Assembly (NCBI GenBank): GCA_021160155.1 | Contig: JAGHDB010000125.1 | Span: 1 to 7,235 of the forward strand | Direction of reading: 5' to 3' | Source of the DNA: Bacteroidales bacterium | GTDB taxonomy: Bacteria; Bacteroidota; Bacteroidia; Bacteroidales; UBA12481 | Length of the DNA stretch: 7,235 nucleotides | Shown here: piece after piece, positions 1 to 6,960 of the stretch | Position numbering within the stretch: position 1 is the stretch's first letter | Layout: the number at the start of each line of letters is the position of its first letter | Made by a program: the position numbers and the translations under genes | The notes under the pieces: generated by a model | The model's database searches: none | What the model was told of the DNA's origin: nothing | Seen by the model: only the letters and a program-made list of their open reading frames with translations

Positions 1-42
1 CACTCACACTCACACCCACACTCACACTCACACCCACACTCA
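1..42. repeat. Hexamer-based tandem repeat, 18-bp higher-order unit, cut by the left window edge
   Basis: Two perfect copies of the 18-bp unit CACTCACACTCACACCCA (1-18 and 19-36) are followed by a partial third copy (37-42). Each unit is three hexamers, CACTCA, CACTCA and CACCCA. The array probably continues to the left of the window. Its last three bases (40-42) are the TGA stop codon of the minus-strand patatin-barrel gene. On that strand the array reads TGAGTG/TGGGTG, so it keeps supplying in-frame TGA codons beyond the real stop (28-30, 22-24, 10-12, 4-6). Its function is unknown. It may be simple replication-slippage DNA. Confidence 0.9.
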
Positions 43-2223
43 TCTCATCCAGTATCCAAGGTTAATGAACAGGATCGGCCGGAAGTCACCGTTGGCGGCC
101 ATGAGGGTGATTTCTACCGGGCCGACCGGACTGGCATATCCGTAGGTGAAGCCGGTACCGGCGAGGATGGTTTTTGTGTCTTTGAACTCGGCGAAGGTAT
201 TGAATGATTTCCCGATATTATTTCTCAGGATCAGATAATGGTTACCCTTGATATTATATTGCAGGTCGCCTCTGAATATCAGTCCGAAATTTCCTGCCCG
301 TTCCATGTAGTTCATACCCACGAAGGGAATAACGTTTTTATGGTAATATCCCAATCCGCCCAGATACGATCGATAGGGATAGGGGATTGAATCTCCGAAA
401 GCCATCGAGAGCATCATAGAGGGTTGAAAACTGAATTTGTCGGTCATTCTGAAAGCGCGTTGGTGGCGGTAATTAAATGACAACGCCGGCTGGTATCCTG
501 CTAAAGTAAAGTTATTGATCCATTTCAGGGCGATTTCTACTTTTTCACCATTGGTAGGATAAGGAACCCGGTTGAAATTATCTTTATCGAACCGTATATA
601 ATAATTAAGCATTGGTGAGTTGAATGCACCCAGTTGCAGAAAAGTGATATCCGGGGCCACAGATGCAAATTCTCCCTGGATTCCGGTTGAAACTGCATAC
701 TCTTCATGAAATGTGGTTCGGAGTACCAGATTCATCAGGGCATCCCGGTATAGGTAACTTCCGATTTTATGGCCTTCATCATATTCATAAGCATGGATCC
801 GGTTAAATTCGGTTTGGATACCCCAATCCCGTTTTTTACGACTGAGAAAAAAGTAGGAAGCGGTAACGTTGGGATTTTCTCCCAGGGTAAGGTCGAGATT
901 CAGCCGGTCGCCCCTGAACCAGAGGTTACGCATCTCACCTTTCATCAGGAGGGAGACATTGAACAGGTTATCGTAATGGAAACCGATATGCACCAGGTTG
1001 CTGACTTTTTCTTCGGCACGTACCACCAGCCGGGCGCCACCAGGTACCGGATCCAGTTGATAAGTGATTTTAGTGAATTCGTTGGTGCCGTATGCTCTTT
1101 CCATGGCCCTGAAAATGTCATCCGGAGTAAGCCAGGCAGGGAAGGGAAGGTCCATTTTAGCGCGGACGAATGCAGGGGTGACTTTATTCAGTCCGGTATA
1201 ACTGATTTCGCGGATAAAGAGGGAGTCATATCTGGGTAACGGTTTCACCGGATGGATTTCTTCTCCTCCTAATTTACGCAGGTTATCTCCCAGTGCTTTC
1301 AGGGTTTCCCACTGTTCACGTGCGGTACGTTCACCATCCCGGATAATCGAATCGGCCATCCAGAATGTCAGGATTCCGGCGCCCGGTGTATTGGGACGGA
1401 TCAGGATATCGCACAGGTCGCGGTTTTTTTGATTGATATCTTCACGGGTCAGTGAGCTGACCTGTTTCAGCAGGTTGACCATATTGTTCAGTTCGCTTTT
1501 TTTGAATAGGTCGCGTTGTACATCCACGCCGATCAGGATATCGGCTCCCATGGCTCTGACATGTTCAGCCGGAAAATTATTTATGAATCCGCCGTCCACC
1601 ATCAGTTTCCCCTGCACTTCAACCGGAGAAAAGGCTGTGGGGATAGACATAGAGGCTCTGATCGCATCATGAAGTATGCCACTGTTTAAAACCACCTCTT
1701 TTCCTGTGACGATATCTGCGCCGATACAGAGAAATGGCCTGGGGAAACGATTGAAATCCCGGATGTTATATGCCTGCCAGGTCAGTCCGGCCAGCATATT
1801 GGTAATATTCTGCCCTGATACCAGTCCGGCTGGTAACTGAATTCCGGTTTTGGTAATCGGGAAAGAGTAAAAGTATTTTTCGAGATCCTCTTTATACTCA
1901 TAGGTCATATTGTTGCGGGGAATTTCATCGGTCAGGAGTGATTCCCAATCCTCGGTCAGGGCCATTTCTTCAAGTTGTTCAGGGGTATAACCCAGGGCAT
2001 AGAGGGCGCCTACGATGGATCCCATACTGGTGCCGCCCACGTAATCGATGGGGATACCTGCTTCTTCAAGCACTTTGATCACTCCGATATGAGCCAGTCC
2101 GGCCGCTCCGCCACCTGAGAGTACCAGTCCTACTTTCGGGCGCTGGGCGTTCAGGGCAGAAGGCAGAAGGCAGAAAGCAGAAATCAGGAAGAAGAAAAAA
2201 GTTACAGGTCGTATGGATTTCAT
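40..2223 (-). CDS. Secreted patatin-like phospholipase with POTRA and outer-membrane beta-barrel (type Vd autotransporter-like)
   Basis: The product is 727 aa. Residues 1-26 form a signal peptide (MKSIRPV, then a Phe/Leu-rich core ending ALNA|Q). Residues about 30-235 are a patatin lipase domain: oxyanion loop SGGGAAG (36-42), nucleophile motif GTSMG with Ser66, and the DGG motif with Asp210 completing a Ser-Asp dyad. A linker follows, then a POTRA-like unit (about 335-407). From about 410 to the end, alternating, aromatic-rich segments look like an Omp85/BamA-type 16-strand barrel. This order matches Pseudomonas PlpD and Fusobacterium FplA, so the lipase probably crosses or sits in the outer membrane and cleaves phospholipid acyl esters. 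Whether it is released or stays attached cannot be read from sequence. The ATG is followed directly by a good signal peptide and lies just below a phylum-type promoter, so the start looks secure. Simple repeats lie in the signal-peptide region and at the stop. It is probably transcribed alone. Confidence 0.92.
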   Translation of the reverse strand: MKSIRPVTFFFFLISAFCLLPSALNAQRPKVGLVLSGGGAAGLAHIGVIKVLEEAGIPIDYVGGTSMGSIVGALYALGYTPEQLEEMALTEDWESLLTDEIPRNNMTYEYKEDLEKYFYSFPITKTGIQLPAGLVSGQNITNMLAGLTWQAYNIRDFNRFPRPFLCIGADIVTGKEVVLNSGILHDAIRASMSIPTAFSPVEVQGKLMVDGGFINNFPAEHVRAMGADILIGVDVQRDLFKKSELNNMVNLLKQVSSLTREDINQKNRDLCDILIRPNTPGAGILTFWMADSIIRDGERTAREQWETLKALGDNLRKLGGEEIHPVKPLPRYDSLFIREISYTGLNKVTPAFVRAKMDLPFPAWLTPDDIFRAMERAYGTNEFTKITYQLDPVPGGARLVVRAEEKVSNLVHIGFHYDNLFNVSLLMKGEMRNLWFRGDRLNLDLTLGENPNVTASYFFLSRKKRDWGIQTEFNRIHAYEYDEGHKIGSYLYRDALMNLVLRTTFHEEYAVSTGIQGEFASVAPDITFLQLGAFNSPMLNYYIRFDKDNFNRVPYPTNGEKVEIALKWINNFTLAGYQPALSFNYRHQRAFRMTDKFSFQPSMMLSMAFGDSIPYPYRSYLGGLGYYHKNVIPFVGMNYMERAGNFGLIFRGDLQYNIKGNHYLILRNNIGKSFNTFAEFKDTKTILAGTGFTYGYASPVGPVEITLMAANGDFRPILFINLGYWMR
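2154..2188. repeat. Heptamer tandem repeat inside the signal-peptide coding region
   Basis: On the plus strand, four consecutive 7-mers read GGGCAGA (2154-2160), AGGCAGA (2161-2167), AGGCAGA (2168-2174) and AAGCAGA (2175-2181), followed by a degenerate fifth, AATCAGG (2182-2188). On the coding strand they encode about residues 13-24 of the patatin-barrel protein, the hydrophobic signal core (SAFCLLPSAL). Because 7 is not a multiple of 3, gain or loss of one or two units would shift the frame right after the start, while three units (21 nt) would be neutral. Confidence 0.85.
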
Positions 2224-2243
2224 GAGTGACAGAGTTATCAGTT

Positions 2244-2273
2244 CAAAGATAGGGATGAATTATATATTACAAA
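2244..2273 (-). promoter_or_regulatory. Bacteroidota-type promoter of the patatin-barrel gene
   Basis: On the minus strand, TTTG (2273-2270) is followed by an 18-nt spacer and TATCTTTG (2251-2244), a perfect match to the -7 consensus TAnnTTTG. The -7 box ends 20 nt before the ATG at 2223, which implies a leader of only roughly 10-15 nt. The spacer is AT-rich. The match rests on the published Bacteroidota consensus. Transcription start has not been mapped. Confidence 0.7.
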
Positions 2274-2371
2274 TCGGATACTGATGATTCTGCCGGTTAT
2301 ATGAGTGCTTTTTTATGAATCCAACTAATTTCTCAGTCTTTGTTTTGCCATTTCAAATTTTTATAGAATAC

Positions 2372-3385
2372 TTATTCGCTTTCCTTGATAAACTCTTCCA
2401 GTCTTTCAATCATCTGAAGTGATCCGACGTAGTACGGGGTACGTTGGTGCAGGGATTCGGGAGTGAGGTCGAGGATACGTTGATGGCCGTTGGAGGCGCG
2501 TCCGCCGGCTTGTTCGGCAACAAAAGCCATGGGGGCGCATTCGTAGGCGAGGCGTAGTTTTCCGTTAGGACTGGCGGCTGACTGCGGGTAGAGAAAGATG
2601 CCGCCTTTGATCAGGTTGCGGTGAAAGTCGGATACCAGGGAGCCGATATATCGTGAGGTATAGGGGCGGTTGGTTTCAGGGTCGTTTTCCTGGCAATATT
2701 TGATAAATTTTTTAACGCCGTCAGGAAAATTGATGTAATGTCCCTCGTTGATTGAATAGATATTACCGGCTTCGGGGACTTGCATGTTGGGATGGGAGAG
2801 GCAGAACTCACCGATGGAAGGATCCAGCGTAAAACCGTTGACTCCTTTTCCGGTAGTATAGACCATCATGGTAGATGATCCGTACACCACGTATCCGGCG
2901 GCCACCATCCGGCTGCCGGGTTGCAGAAAATCCCCGGTTTCTGCCCGGTGGCCCCTTTGGGATACCCGGCGATAGATGGAGAAGATCGTACCGACTGATA
3001 CATTGACGTCAATATTAGAAGAGCCGTCGAGTGGATCCATCATCAATATATATTTTGCATCCAGTGAAAGATTATCATCGAAAGTGATGATCTCCTGGTT
3101 CTCTTCGGTGACCAATCCGCAAACCTCACCGCTGGCCTGCAGTGCACTGATAAAAGTTTGATCGGCAAATACATCCAGCTTTTTTTGCTCTTCTCCCTGT
3201 ACGTTGATCTCACCGGATTCTCCGAGAATATCCACCAGACCTGCTTTATTGATCTTTTTATTGACGATTTTGGCAGCGGTACCCAGGTGGCTGAGCAATC
3301 GGGAGAGTTCGCCTTTGGCATAGGGAAAATCGGCCTGGCGCTGGATAATGAATTCGTTAAGGGTGGTGATGGAGTAGGATTTCAT
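2372..3385 (-). CDS. fbp: Fructose-1,6-bisphosphatase, class I
   Basis: This cytosolic enzyme hydrolyses fructose 1,6-bisphosphate to fructose 6-phosphate and phosphate, the committed step of gluconeogenesis. It is 337 aa, the normal length for class I. Visible signatures are the segment [10 protein letters not shown] (46-55), [13 protein letters not shown] (62-74), the acidic pair Glu94/Glu95, the metal-binding and signature block [20 protein letters not shown] (117-136, with Asp117 and Asp120), the substrate-side region [19 protein letters not shown] (239-257) and the late metal ligand Glu282 in [11 protein letters not shown]. All active-site positions I can place are intact. The start is the first ATG of the frame and aligns with family N-termini. 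It is divergent from aspartate kinase with 39 bp between starts. No clear -33/-7 promoter was found in that gap, so its promoter probably lies inside the aspartate kinase coding region. No hairpin terminator is evident after the stop. Confidence 0.97.
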   Translation of the reverse strand: MKSYSITTLNEFIIQRQADFPYAKGELSRLLSHLGTAAKIVNKKINKAGLVDILGESGEINVQGEEQKKLDVFADQTFISALQASGEVCGLVTEENQEIITFDDNLSLDAKYILMMDPLDGSSNIDVNVSVGTIFSIYRRVSQRGHRAETGDFLQPGSRMVAAGYVVYGSSTMMVYTTGKGVNGFTLDPSIGEFCLSHPNMQVPEAGNIYSINEGHYINFPDGVKKFIKYCQENDPETNRPYTSRYIGSLVSDFHRNLIKGGIFLYPQSAASPNGKLRLAYECAPMAFVAEQAGGRASNGHQRILDLTPESLHQRTPYYVGSLQMIERLEEFIKESE

Positions 3386-3424
3386 GCATTAAAAGTAGTA
3401 AATTGGCCAAAATTTTTATCAGAG

Positions 3425-4675
3425 ATGATCATTCATAAATTCGGTGGGGGTATTTTAAAGACTCCGGAAGCGGTGGAACAAATGCTCAGGATCATTCAAG
3501 ATATTGATCTGCCGACGGTTGTAGTGGTTTCGGCGATGAACAAGATGACGAATGTTTTTGAGCATCTGGCAGAGGGATATTTTTATGATAATCGTTGGGA
3601 TGAGGAGTATGAAGAAATTTACCGCTTTCATTTATCGTTAGCCGAATCGTTATTCCGGGATCGGGCCGGGATGTGGGATCGATACCTGGAACCTTTATTC
3701 GGAGAGCTTCGCAATCAGTTGGCCCGGGAGCGCGAAGATTTATTTGACCAGGCTTATGACCGTTTGGTGGTATTCGGTGAGTTGCTTTCATCGGCTCTGA
3801 TCCATGCAGTCATGGAGGAGAGGGGGATTGCGCACCGGTTATTGGATGTCAGGGGGATGATCCGCACGGATTCGACTTTCAGAGACGGTAATGTGCTATG
3901 GCCTGAGACCACGGGACAGATACAGGAGATGGGCATCAGCGAATCCAAAGAACTTTGGCTGACCCAGGGATTCATAGCCGCCAACGATTCAGGTGCACCG
4001 GTTACTTTGGGTCGTGAGGGGTCTGACTATACGGCGGCTATTTTCGGTCATTGCCTGGATGCTGATGAAGTATGGATCTGGAAGGATGTTCCGGGTGTGA
4101 TGAATGCAGATCCGAAAGAGTTTGAACATACCCGGCGGTTAGACCGGCTTTCCTATCTGGAGGCTATTGAGATGGCTTTTTTCGGTGCCAGGGTGATTCA
4201 TCCCAAAACCATTAAGCCGTTGCATAATAAATCGATTCCGTTATGGGTGAAGGATTTTGATCATCCGGATGATCCGGGAACTCAAATCCGTCAAATGGAG
4301 CAGTTAGAAGATGAAGTGCCTGCTTTTATCCTGAAAAAGGATCAGGTACTGATTACTTTTCAGCCGCGTGATTTTTCATTTATTGTAGAAGATATGATTT
4401 CGGAGATTTTCGCTGCGTTGCATCGTTACCGGGTTAAAGTCAATTTGATGCAGCATGCGGCGATCAGTCTGACAATATGTGTGAATGCGGATGATGCACC
4501 TATCAACGGATTGATCAGTGAGTTGTTGCCCCGTTTCAGGATTCTGTATAACACAGATCTTGAGTTATTAACCATACGCCGGTACAACCGGGAGCTTATA
4601 AAACGGATGACCGGGGAAAGGCGGATATTGATTCAGCAGTTAAGTCGGAGAACGGCACGGTTTGTATTGGGTTAG
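3425..4675 (+). CDS. Aspartate kinase (monofunctional aspartokinase)
   Basis: It phosphorylates L-aspartate to 4-aspartyl phosphate, the entry step to lysine/diaminopimelate, threonine and methionine. The product is 416 aa. The frame stays open 267 nt further upstream, but that part is antisense to fbp. The ATG at 3425 puts the invariant nucleotide-binding motif at once at the N-terminus (MIIHKFGG). Kinase landmarks: KFGGG (5-9), SAMNKMTN (36-43), FGE (117-119), RTDSTFRDGN (147-156), TLGREGSDYTAA (194-205), WKDVPGVMNADP (219-230) and FFGARVIHPKTIKPL (252-266). Residues from about 300 form an ACT-like regulatory part (VLITFQPRDFSFIVEDMISEIF, then VNLMQHAAISLTICV) and a divergent basic tail. 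Odd points: Gly9 where Thr/Ser or Ala is usual, and a weakly recognisable second ACT unit, so feedback control cannot be predicted. No homoserine dehydrogenase domain is fused. It ends overlapping the convergent pyrC. The symbol lysC would fit by function but is not certain. Confidence 0.93.
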   Translation: MIIHKFGGGILKTPEAVEQMLRIIQDIDLPTVVVVSAMNKMTNVFEHLAEGYFYDNRWDEEYEEIYRFHLSLAESLFRDRAGMWDRYLEPLFGELRNQLAREREDLFDQAYDRLVVFGELLSSALIHAVMEERGIAHRLLDVRGMIRTDSTFRDGNVLWPETTGQIQEMGISESKELWLTQGFIAANDSGAPVTLGREGSDYTAAIFGHCLDADEVWIWKDVPGVMNADPKEFEHTRRLDRLSYLEAIEMAFFGARVIHPKTIKPLHNKSIPLWVKDFDHPDDPGTQIRQMEQLEDEVPAFILKKDQVLITFQPRDFSFIVEDMISEIFAALHRYRVKVNLMQHAAISLTICVNADDAPINGLISELLPRFRILYNTDLELLTIRRYNRELIKRMTGERRILIQQLSRRTARFVLG

Positions 4676-6018
4676 CGATCGAACTGCAGGGCGGTCCCCT
4701 TCACAGATTCATCGAATATTCCATTATCGTACACCAGGTTACCATTCACGAAGGTATGGGTTACTTTTGATCTGAAGGTAGTTCCTTCGAGGGGGGACCA
4801 TCCGCATTTATATAATATATTATAGGAGTTGACGGTCCATGTTTCATGCGGATCCACCAGGACCAGATCGGCAAAGTATCCCTCTCGGAGGTATCCGCGG
4901 TGATGGATCTGGAACAGGTCAGCAGGGGCATGGCACATTTTTTCGATCACTTTTTCAACAGGTATTCGTCCCTGGTGGGCAAATTCGAGCATAGCTGTGA
5001 GCGAGTGCTGTACCATAGGGGCGCCTGAAGGGGCAAGGGTATAGACCTGGTCTTTCTCTTCGAGAGTATGCGGGGCATGGTCAGTAGCCACCACATCGAT
5101 CCGGTCGCTGAGCAGGGCTTCGATCAGGGCTTCACGGTCGGCGCCGGTTTTAACAGCCGGGTTCCATTTAATAAGATTTCCTTTATCGGCGTAGTCTTCT
5201 TGTTGAAACCAGAGGTGGTGGATACACACTTCGGTAGTGATTTTCTTTTGTTTTACCGGTCCGGGCGGATCCAGCAGTTCCAGTTCTTTGGCTGTGGAGA
5301 TATGGATCAGATGGAGTCGTGTCTGGTATCGTCGTGCCAGTTCAACGGCAAAAGAGCTTGAACGATAGCAGGCTGCTTCGCTACGGATGAGAGGGTGGTT
5401 TTCGATAGGTATGTCGTCACCAAATTCCCGGCGGTAGGTTTGCAGATTTTGGCGGATTGTATCTTCATCTTCACAATGAACGGCGATAGGCACTTTACGG
5501 ATCCTGAAGATATGGTCAAGGGCTACGGGGTCATTTACGAGCATATTACCGGTAGAGCCACCCATGAAGACTTTAATACCGCAGGTGGTTTTCGGGTTGA
5601 CAGCCTGCAGTTCGGAAAGGTTATCATTAGTAGCACCCAGGTAGAAAGAGAAATTGGCCAGGGAGATTTCGGCTGCACGAGTGAATTTATCGTCGAGGTA
5701 TTGTCGTGTAGTAGTTTGCGGGATGGTATTGGGCATATCCATAAATGAGGTGACTCCTCCGGCTACAGCGGCTTTTGATTCGGTATATATATCCGCTTTG
5801 TATGTCAGTCCGGGATCCCTGAAATGGACCTGGTCATCGATAACTCCTGGCAGCAGCCACTTGCCGGCTGCATGTATTATCCGTGTATCGTCGGGAACGG
5901 AAGGGGGGGCAGGCTGTCGTGAGATCTGGGCGATACGGTCATTTTCGATCAGCAGGTGCCCGGTAAAAGTTTCACCTTCATTGATGATATTTGCTTGGGT
6001 GATAAGGGTTCGGTTCAT
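4672..6018 (-). CDS. pyrC: Dihydroorotase
   Basis: It cyclises N-carbamoyl-L-aspartate to dihydroorotate, step three of de novo pyrimidine synthesis, in the cytosol. The product is 448 aa, a full-length type I amidohydrolase. Landmarks: PGVIDDQVHFRDPG (57-70), GGVTSFMDMPNT (87-98), GIKVFMGGSTGN (147-158, Lys149 being the likely carboxylated bridging lysine), VHCEDE (180-185, His181), HLIHIS (236-241, His239) and ATDHAPHT (311-318, Asp313). The metal motif is D-x-Q-x-H instead of the usual D-x-H-x-H, with Gln63 at the first histidine position. I believe this is shared by other Bacteroidota dihydroorotases, so it is probably not a loss of function. I chose the ATG at 6018. A longer open frame from 6087 would add 23 residues overlapping the upstream glycosyltransferase. 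The chosen ATG overlaps that gene's stop as ATGA, which indicates translational coupling. Its stop overlaps the aspartate kinase stop. Confidence 0.95.
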   Translation of the reverse strand: MNRTLITQANIINEGETFTGHLLIENDRIAQISRQPAPPSVPDDTRIIHAAGKWLLPGVIDDQVHFRDPGLTYKADIYTESKAAVAGGVTSFMDMPNTIPQTTTRQYLDDKFTRAAEISLANFSFYLGATNDNLSELQAVNPKTTCGIKVFMGGSTGNMLVNDPVALDHIFRIRKVPIAVHCEDEDTIRQNLQTYRREFGDDIPIENHPLIRSEAACYRSSSFAVELARRYQTRLHLIHISTAKELELLDPPGPVKQKKITTEVCIHHLWFQQEDYADKGNLIKWNPAVKTGADREALIEALLSDRIDVVATDHAPHTLEEKDQVYTLAPSGAPMVQHSLTAMLEFAHQGRIPVEKVIEKMCHAPADLFQIHHRGYLREGYFADLVLVDPHETWTVNSYNILYKCGWSPLEGTTFRSKVTHTFVNGNLVYDNGIFDESVKGTALQFDR

Positions 6019-6767
6019 TTTGGATGACTGATGTGTTTTGGGTAATCTCTGCGCAGACTGCTGATTTTCATACGGATAACACCCCATGCAGCTTCATTCA
6101 TTATACCGCCGCTCATTTTAGAAGTACCGTATTCGCGATTGATAAATATTACGGGTACTTCAATGTTGGGGCAACTCAGTTTCCAGGCTTTGAATTTCAT
6201 TTCTATTTGAAAGCCATATCCTTTCATCCGGATTCGGTCAAGGTTCAGTCGTTCGAGCAGGTCTCGCGAATAGCAAACGAATCCGGCGGTGGCATCCCGG
6301 ATTCCCATGCCGGTTACTTTTCTGACGTAGGAGCTGGCGAAGAATGAGAGCATCAGGCGGCTCATGGGCCAGTTCACGATGGCTACACCTTTTTTATATC
6401 GGGATCCGATAGCCAATCCGCCTCCCTGATTATTACATGCTTCATAAAGGGGGATCAGGTCGTTGGGGTTATGGCTGAAATCGGCATCCATTTCAAAAAT
6501 AAACTGATAATTTCTTTCGAGGGCCCAGCGGAATCCCGTAAGGTATGCGGTTCCGAGTCCCAGTTTTCCTGGTCGCTGGATCAGAAAGAGGCGGTCGGGA
6601 TATTGGTGGTTTAGTGATTTAATTTGTTGTGTTGTTCCATCGGTTGAATGGTCATCAATGACCAGGATATGAAAATATTTCGGTTGCACAAATATGGCAT
6701 TGATCAGTCTGGTTATGTTATCTGCCTCGTTATAAGTAGGTATGATGATGAGTGAATCGGTTGTCAT
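6015..6767 (-). CDS. Family 2 glycosyltransferase, polyprenyl-phosphate mannose synthase-like (DPM1 type)
   Basis: The product is 250 aa with a single GT-A catalytic domain and no transmembrane helix, the size of short DPM1-type enzymes. Landmarks: IIIPTYNEADNI (7-18), VIDDHSTDGT (36-45, Asp38/Asp39 for the nucleotide), GLGTAYLTGFRWAL (70-83), the metal-binding DADFSH (94-99), GSRYKKG (121-127), DATAGFVCYSRDLL (158-171) and GYGFQIEM (183-190). These fit transfer of mannose (or another hexose) from a nucleotide sugar to polyprenyl phosphate on the inner face of the cytoplasmic membrane, to supply envelope or protein glycosylation. The exact sugar cannot be told. It is first in a two-gene unit with pyrC, whose ATG overlaps this stop (ATGA). 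The start is the first ATG of the frame, two residues before the conserved strand. No perfect promoter was found upstream, only a one-mismatch -7-like box. Confidence 0.9.
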   Translation of the reverse strand: MTTDSLIIIPTYNEADNITRLINAIFVQPKYFHILVIDDHSTDGTTQQIKSLNHQYPDRLFLIQRPGKLGLGTAYLTGFRWALERNYQFIFEMDADFSHNPNDLIPLYEACNNQGGGLAIGSRYKKGVAIVNWPMSRLMLSFFASSYVRKVTGMGIRDATAGFVCYSRDLLERLNLDRIRMKGYGFQIEMKFKAWKLSCPNIEVPVIFINREYGTSKMSGGIMNEAAWGVIRMKISSLRRDYPKHISHPK

Positions 6768-6910
6768 ATTGAGCAGGATGTTGCAAGCGAATATAATGAT
6801 TTTTCGGTTTGATCATACGGGCAATGATTGCAAGGAATTCGGATATAAAAAATATTTTATTGATGGTTAGCGGGTTAGTAGAAACAGTGGGATTAAAGTA
6901 AAAAAAGTTT

Positions 6911-6941
6911 ATTGCAGAAATCAGAAACTGTTGTATATTTG
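6911..6941 (+). promoter_or_regulatory. rRNA operon promoter P1
   Basis: ATTG (6911-6914) is followed by a 19-nt spacer and TATATTTG (6934-6941), a perfect TAnnTTTG -7 box. The -33 box matches three of four bases (TTG). An A-rich stretch just upstream (about 6893-6910) could act as an UP-like element. Transcription would start roughly 5-10 nt after 6941 and enter a leader beginning with a boxA-like GTTCTTTTTTAA (6961-6972). Confidence 0.72.
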
Positions 6942-6960
6942 CAGTCCCAATTTACAGCGA

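Noticed and set aside
1..42. CRISPR array
   Set aside because: The repeats are contiguous 18-bp and 6-bp units without unique spacers, so this is a simple tandem repeat.
769..1239. A 156-residue plus-strand open frame inside the patatin-barrel gene
   Set aside because: It is antisense to a well-supported gene and shows no recognisable motif. The same holds for the smaller antisense frames at 1433-1672, 5068-5361, 5395-5748, 5654-6031 and 6024-6347.
2260..2371. Possible terminator between fbp and the patatin-barrel gene
   Set aside because: No stable GC-rich stem followed by a T-run could be found on the minus strand. GGATTC and GAATC words could pair but only across a long loop.
3158..3424. 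An 89-residue N-terminal extension of the aspartate kinase reading frame
   Set aside because: It is antisense to fbp, has no kinase-family sequence, and the ATG at 3425 places the conserved KFGG motif right at the N-terminus as the family requires.
3492..3984. Minus-strand open frames inside the aspartate kinase gene (3492-3791, 3754-3984)
   Set aside because: Shadow frames with low-complexity, Pro/Ser-rich translations and no start context. They lie within strongly conserved kinase coding sequence.
6019..6087. A 23-residue N-terminal extension of dihydroorotase
   Set aside because: It lies inside the glycosyltransferase gene in another frame and has no family similarity. The ATG at 6018 forms an ATGA overlap and matches usual dihydroorotase N-termini.
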